Shown: positions 60,767-64,000 of the stretch, piece after piece | Layout: each line of letters starts with the position of its first letter | Numbering within the stretch: position 1 is the stretch's first letter | NCBI RefSeq assembly: GCF_900129115.1 | Contig: NZ_FQUR01000006.1 | Coordinates: 1-64,000 of the forward strand | From: Thermoanaerobacter uzonensis DSM 18761 | GTDB taxonomy: Bacteria; Bacillota; Thermoanaerobacteria; Thermoanaerobacterales; Thermoanaerobacteraceae | Reading direction: 5' to 3' | DNA length: 64,000 bases | Notes under the pieces: generated by a model | The model's input: only the letters and a program-made list of their open reading frames with translations | Databases searched by the model: none | Told to the model about the DNA's origin: nothing | Program-made: the position numbers and the translations under genes

Positions 60767-61921
60767 ATGGCATTAAAAATCGTATCTGTTTTTGGGACAA
60801 GACCCGAAGCTATTAAAATGGCACCTCTTATTAAAGCTTTGGAAAGAGAAAAGGATTTTGAATCAAAAGTTTGTGTTACAGCCCAGCACCGAGAAATGCT
60901 CGATCAGGTGCTGAGGCTTTTTAATATTACTCCCAATTATGATTTAAACATCATGAAAGAAAAACAAACATTATCTGAAATTACTAATTCTGCTCTTATA
61001 GGGCTTGAAAGAGTCTTTAATAGCGAAAAACCGGACCTTGTACTTGTACACGGCGATACTACAACAACCTTTGTTGCTGCATTAGCAGCTTTTTATCACA
61101 AAATTAAGGTGGGACATGTAGAAGCAGGGCTGAGGTCTTTTAACAAATGGTTTCCATATCCCGAAGAGATAAACAGAAAACTTACTGGGGTTTTGACAGA
61201 CTTACACTTTGCTCCTACAACTACAGCAAAATCTAATCTTTTAAAAGAAGGAGTAAGTGAAGAAAGTATTTTTGTTACCGGTAATACTGTCATAGATGCA
61301 ATGGTATATACTGTAAATAGAGATTATATTTTTAGGGATGAACGGCTCAACCAAATTGATTACAATAATAAAAAAGTCATTGTTGTTACAGCCCATAGAA
61401 GGGAAAATTGGGGTAAACCCCTTGAAAATATATGCAATGCTCTCAAAAGAATTGCTCAAAATTACAAGGATGTTTATATAGTATATCCTGTGCATAAAAA
61501 TCCTGTAGTGAGAGAGATTGTATTTAGCACGTTAGGGAGACTTAGCAATGTGCTTCTTTTGGACCCACTTGATACAGATGAAATGCACAATCTCATGGCA
61601 AAATGCTATATGGTAATGACTGATTCGGGGGGCTTACAGGAAGAAGTACCTTCTCTGGGCAAACCTGTGCTTGTTTTGAGAGATGTTACAGAAAGACCGG
61701 AGGCTGTTGAAGCAGGGACAGTAAAAGTAATTGGAACAGAACAGGAAGTTGTATATAATGAAGGAGCATTGCTTCTTGAAAATAGGGAAGAATATGATAA
61801 AATGGCTAATGCGGTAAATCCCTATGGTGATGGTAAAGCCTCTTTGAGAATAATTCAGGCGATAAAATATGCGTTCAAGTTGAGTGACACAAAGCCAGAG
61901 GAATATAAAAGCGGGGAGTAA
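60767..61921 (+). CDS. wecB: UDP-N-acetylglucosamine 2-epimerase
   Basis: 384 aa, non-hydrolysing. FGTRPEAIKMAPLIKAL near the N-terminus, HGDTTTTFVAALAAFYHKI, GHVEAGLRSFNKWFPYPEE and TDSGGLQEEVPSLGKPVLVL. Produces UDP-ManNAc for cell-wall polymer synthesis. Also called mnaA. Its stop codon lies in the terminator hairpin that flanks repeat copy 7. Confidence 0.95.
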   Translation: MALKIVSVFGTRPEAIKMAPLIKALEREKDFESKVCVTAQHREMLDQVLRLFNITPNYDLNIMKEKQTLSEITNSALIGLERVFNSEKPDLVLVHGDTTTTFVAALAAFYHKIKVGHVEAGLRSFNKWFPYPEEINRKLTGVLTDLHFAPTTTAKSNLLKEGVSEESIFVTGNTVIDAMVYTVNRDYIFRDERLNQIDYNNKKVIVVTAHRRENWGKPLENICNALKRIAQNYKDVYIVYPVHKNPVVREIVFSTLGRLSNVLLLDPLDTDEMHNLMAKCYMVMTDSGGLQEEVPSLGKPVLVLRDVTERPEAVEAGTVKVIGTEQEVVYNEGALLLENREEYDKMANAVNPYGDGKASLRIIQAIKYAFKLSDTKPEEYKSGE

Positions 61922-61931
61922 ACCCCACTTT

Positions 61932-62194
61932 CAGATTGTAGACAAACTTTCGAAAATAGGATATTTTGCATAAGGAACGACTTGTGACAAAGCGGCAACA
62001 AAACTTAACAAGACCGAGGGTGGAGGCAGGGCCGAAGCCATGGATGGCGGAGGCGGGCACTAAGACAAGGATGTCGAATGTGCCCGGTACCCTGCCGGAA
62101 CCCGAAGGTTGAGTTTAGTTTTGTCGCTTTGGAACTTCGGAGTGACGATGCAAAATATCCTATTTAAAAAATTTTTGACTTTGTCAACAAACTG
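61932..62194 (+). mobile_element. Terminator-inserted palindromic element, copy 7
   Basis: 263 bp. Lies between convergent wecB and a small membrane-protein gene. Flanked by a 24-bp direct repeat (61908-61931 and 62195-62218; one mismatch) that is the complete hairpin: arms AAAGCGGGG / CCCCGCTTT, loop AGTAAA. The inner helix reads GACA / TGTC around AGGA, whereas copies 2 and 3 have GGCAT / ATGCC, which is a compensatory change. The right copy keeps the stronger stem. Confidence 0.9.
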
Positions 62195-62230
62195 AAAGCG
62201 GGGAGTAAACCCCGCTTTTATGGATTTATT

Positions 62231-62527
62231 TTATTTATTAGCTTCTGCTTTGGTTTGACTTTTAGCGATTAGGTACCACAGATAACCAATTACTATTGCT
62301 CCGATGAATCCACCTATTACGTTGTAATCAGCGACTATCCAACCCCATTTGCCAAGATAAGCGCCGCCAAGCCATGCTCCTATTAGATGTGCAACTAGTG
62401 CTGCCCAGTATGTTCCGTAGATTTTATTTAGCTTTTCGCCGTAAGATTCTCCTGCTTTGGAATTGAACAAAGGATGAAATACAAGACTAGATATAAGTCC
62501 TACTACAATAAGTGTTACCCAGAACAT
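62231..62527 (-). CDS. Small membrane protein, possibly GlsB/YeaQ-like
   Basis: 98 aa with three hydrophobic segments (about 3-20, 38-58 and 68-88). Glycine-rich YNVIGGFIGAIVIGYLWYL near the end resembles small GlsB/YeaQ/YmgE (transglycosylase-associated) proteins, but the first half differs, so the assignment is weak. GGAGGTG ribosome site. Convergent with wecB. No function can be given. Confidence 0.65.
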   Translation of the reverse strand: MFWVTLIVVGLISSLVFHPLFNSKAGESYGEKLNKIYGTYWAALVAHLIGAWLGGAYLGKWGWIVADYNVIGGFIGAIVIGYLWYLIAKSQTKAEANK

Positions 62528-62790
62528 ATACTACACCTCCTTTTTGAAAGATTTTTCCTTCCACTTATAATTTTACTTTATAAAAATTATAAAACAAATT
62601 TGATTTTTGACCTTATTTGACTAAAAAAGTTCACCAGGAAAATTTATCTACACATATCTGACCTTTTCTGACTTATTCTCTTTTTATCTAATTATTTCTA
62701 ATAGATGTCCGTTTTTCCTATTATGTCAATAATGAAATTTTTTAGATTGATGAATAAATCTTATTATTTCCGTTAATAATTAAAAATAGA

Positions 62791-62860
62791 AGGGCGGTAA
62801 AAATCGGCGGATCCATTCTCCCCCTTGTGGATTTGCTGATATTTTACCGCCTTTTCTCTT
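62791..62860 (+). terminator. Strong hairpin terminator upstream of ywmB
   Basis: Long stem: GGCGGTAAAAATCGGC (from 62793) faces GCTGATATTTTACCGCC (to 62851), with an inner GGATCCATT / TGGATTT part, then TTTTCTCTTT. It reads in the plus direction about 30-70 nt before the ywmB start, so it may end a leader transcript from the AT-rich 62528-62790 region, in which I see no gene. No riboswitch recognised. Confidence 0.6.
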
Positions 62861-62888
62861 TAAGAAAGTATATATGGAGGTATGAGGT

Positions 62889-63638
62889 ATGGTTAAGAGG
62901 ATAATTTTAGGAATAATAATTTTTACAGTTTTATTTTCATTGAGTGTCCAAAGGCAGGCTTTTCTTTCTTTTGATGATAATATAGAACTTGTAAAGATGA
63001 CTTTCTTAAATACGGGTGCAAAATATGAATATGCAAATATAAACGCATGGGCAAAGATTAACAATGATTTTACACCTTTTTACAAAATAAATGAATATGT
63101 CGAAATAGCCATAAAAAACATGAATATCAATAGGCAAAAAACCAAAATATCTCGCATTGAAGAAAACAATTTTAGACAAGTGGAAGTGGAATATACGGAA
63201 AACACTAGACATATAAACATAGCAGTTCAAAGTTTAAAAAATGGTTCAAAGAGCGAAACTTATATGTTAATAGACGAATATCTTATTAACGGTTATGACA
63301 ATGCTTTAAAAGAGAAGGCACTTATAAATAATTCTTTTAAAACATTAAAGCTAAAACCTAAGGTAACAGTATGTTTTGTCGGAACTTTTAAAGGTAAGTT
63401 GAATAAAGAAAAAAATAGTAGTATAGTTAAATTGGTACTTGACAAATTACATGCACAAAAAGTAGAAGGAATGGAAGATGAAAACATAATAAGTGTTTCT
63501 GCTTATTCGAGCAAATTAAAAGAATATATTAAATTAGGAAGTGAAAAAATAAATTTAAACGTAGCAATAAGATATAGTTCTTTTGATGATAAGACTTATT
63601 TGTGGGTTGCAACACCTATTATAGCTATAGAATATTAA
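62889..63638 (+). CDS. YwmB-like extracytoplasmic protein (TATA-box-like fold)
   Basis: 249 aa. N-terminal membrane helix or signal (IILGIIIFTVLFSLSV), then a domain of about 220 residues. KFTGTFK-like CFVGTFKGKLN and VSAYSSKLKEYIKLGSEKIN in the C-terminal half fit the YwmB family, whose fold recalls a TATA-binding protein but sits outside the cell. The position right before murA is that of ywmB in Bacillus, which supports it. Function unknown. Confidence 0.8.
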   Translation: MVKRIILGIIIFTVLFSLSVQRQAFLSFDDNIELVKMTFLNTGAKYEYANINAWAKINNDFTPFYKINEYVEIAIKNMNINRQKTKISRIEENNFRQVEVEYTENTRHINIAVQSLKNGSKSETYMLIDEYLINGYDNALKEKALINNSFKTLKLKPKVTVCFVGTFKGKLNKEKNSSIVKLVLDKLHAQKVEGMEDENIISVSAYSSKLKEYIKLGSEKINLNVAIRYSSFDDKTYLWVATPIIAIEY

Positions 63639-63644
63639 AAGAGG

Positions 63645-64000
63645 GTGATAAAAACGAAGTTTATTGTTGAAAAAAGTCCCCCCCTTAAAGGAAGTGTAAA
63701 AATAAGTGGAGCTAAAAATTCTGTATTACCTATAATTGCCGCTTCTTTATTATCATCAGGAGAAATAGTGCTAGATGACATACCTACTTTAGAAGATGTT
63801 AATGTCATGATAGAGTTAATTAAGCATTTTGGTGCTATATGTGACTTTGAGAATGAGAAATTAAAAGTAAAAGTAGATATTAAAGATATAGAGGCCCCCT
63901 ATGATTTGGTCAAAAAAATGAGAGCATCGTTTTTGGTGATGGGACCTATACTTGCTAGGCTTGGGCATGCTAAAATTTCTATGCCAGGTGGGTGTGCTAT
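63645..64000 (+). CDS. murA: UDP-N-acetylglucosamine 1-carboxyvinyltransferase (partial)
   Basis: The 5' end of murA, cut by the window edge. KFIVEKSPPLKGSVKISGAK then NSVLPIIAASLLSSGEIVLD and LVKKMRASFLVMGPILARLG are the MurA N-terminal hallmarks. First step of peptidoglycan precursor synthesis. No ATG is in place. GTG 63645 is in frame but overlaps the ribosome site; the codon at the spacing expected for a start (63654) is ACG. About 118 codons are seen. Confidence 0.93.
   Translation, partial: MIKTKFIVEKSPPLKGSVKISGAKNSVLPIIAASLLSSGEIVLDDIPTLEDVNVMIELIKHFGAICDFENEKLKVKVDIKDIEAPYDLVKKMRASFLVMGPILARLGHAKISMPGGCA

Noticed and set aside
6682-62194. Insertion sequences with a transposase, or REP/BIME-type repeats
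   Set aside because: No transposase frame is inside the 263-273 bp. REP sequences are much shorter and have no target duplication. A MITE with hairpin-sized duplications explains the data better.

Overview
The window is AT-rich, low-GC Gram-positive DNA from a thermophilic anaerobic Firmicute. It is most likely a member of the Thermoanaerobacterales (Thermoanaerobacter/Caldanaerobacter). The reasons are an energy-converting Ech [NiFe] hydrogenase directly followed by hypABFCDE, sporulation genes (gin, spmAB, a Spo0F-like receiver, a YabE-like protein), and blocks of Bacillus/Clostridia gene order (gin-yaaO-tmk-yaaQ-yaaR-holB-ricT; metG-tatD-yabE-ksgA; spo0F-fba-rho-rpmE-tdk-yqhQ-prmC-prfA; ywmB-murA). 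The genus is inferred from content; no search was run.

Layout. 1-388: 3' end of a 23S rRNA gene, 5S rRNA and terminator. 378-4627: sulfur-handling island (two TusA-like proteins, LysR regulator, YedE-type transporter, DsrE/F/H-like trio, a remnant of dihydrolipoamide dehydrogenase, an H-protein-like lipoyl carrier). 4777-11716: ROK kinase, tag, then gin to ricT. 12022-16908 (minus strand): DUF1634/TauE pair, a large alkaline-phosphatase-fold membrane protein, arginine deiminase. 17047-22685: trmN6-like, rsmI, CDF transporter, abrB, spmAB, tRNA nucleotidyltransferase. 22802-29010: Met T-box and metG, tatD, yabE, ksgA. 29047-36766: HPr-like protein, sigI-rsgI-SLH operon, Mrp ATPase, NifX-like protein, and an FtsH-like protease behind a small membrane protein. 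37273-47935: Ech hydrogenase and its nickel-site maturation genes under one strong promoter. 48196-55171: Spo0F-like receiver, fba, rho, rpmE, tdk, yqhQ, prmC, prfA. 55545-61921: ZIP transporter with a terminated leader, sua5, a YwlE-RpiB fusion, upp, comEB, wecA/tagO, wecB/mnaA. 62231-64000: small membrane protein, ywmB, start of murA.

The most unusual feature is a family of about 265-bp non-coding elements, with seven full copies (6682, 11729, 29422, 33975, 36830, 55192, 61932) and one remnant (36783). Each sits inside a rho-independent terminator. In the six copies where the flanks are clear, the direct repeat flanking the element is the terminator hairpin itself. Its length (about 15 to 25 bp) changes from site to site and follows the stem-loop, so the hairpin appears to define the target. 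The element is an extended imperfect palindrome with a GC-rich core whose inner helix shows compensatory base changes between copies. It carries no protein gene, so it looks like a MITE mobilised in trans by an enzyme that recognises hairpins or cruciforms.

Most genes are ordinary housekeeping genes with strong Shine-Dalgarno sites. Many true starts are TTG or GTG codons, or ATG codons, downstream of the longest open frame, and I moved starts wherever a ribosome site or a family motif decided it.
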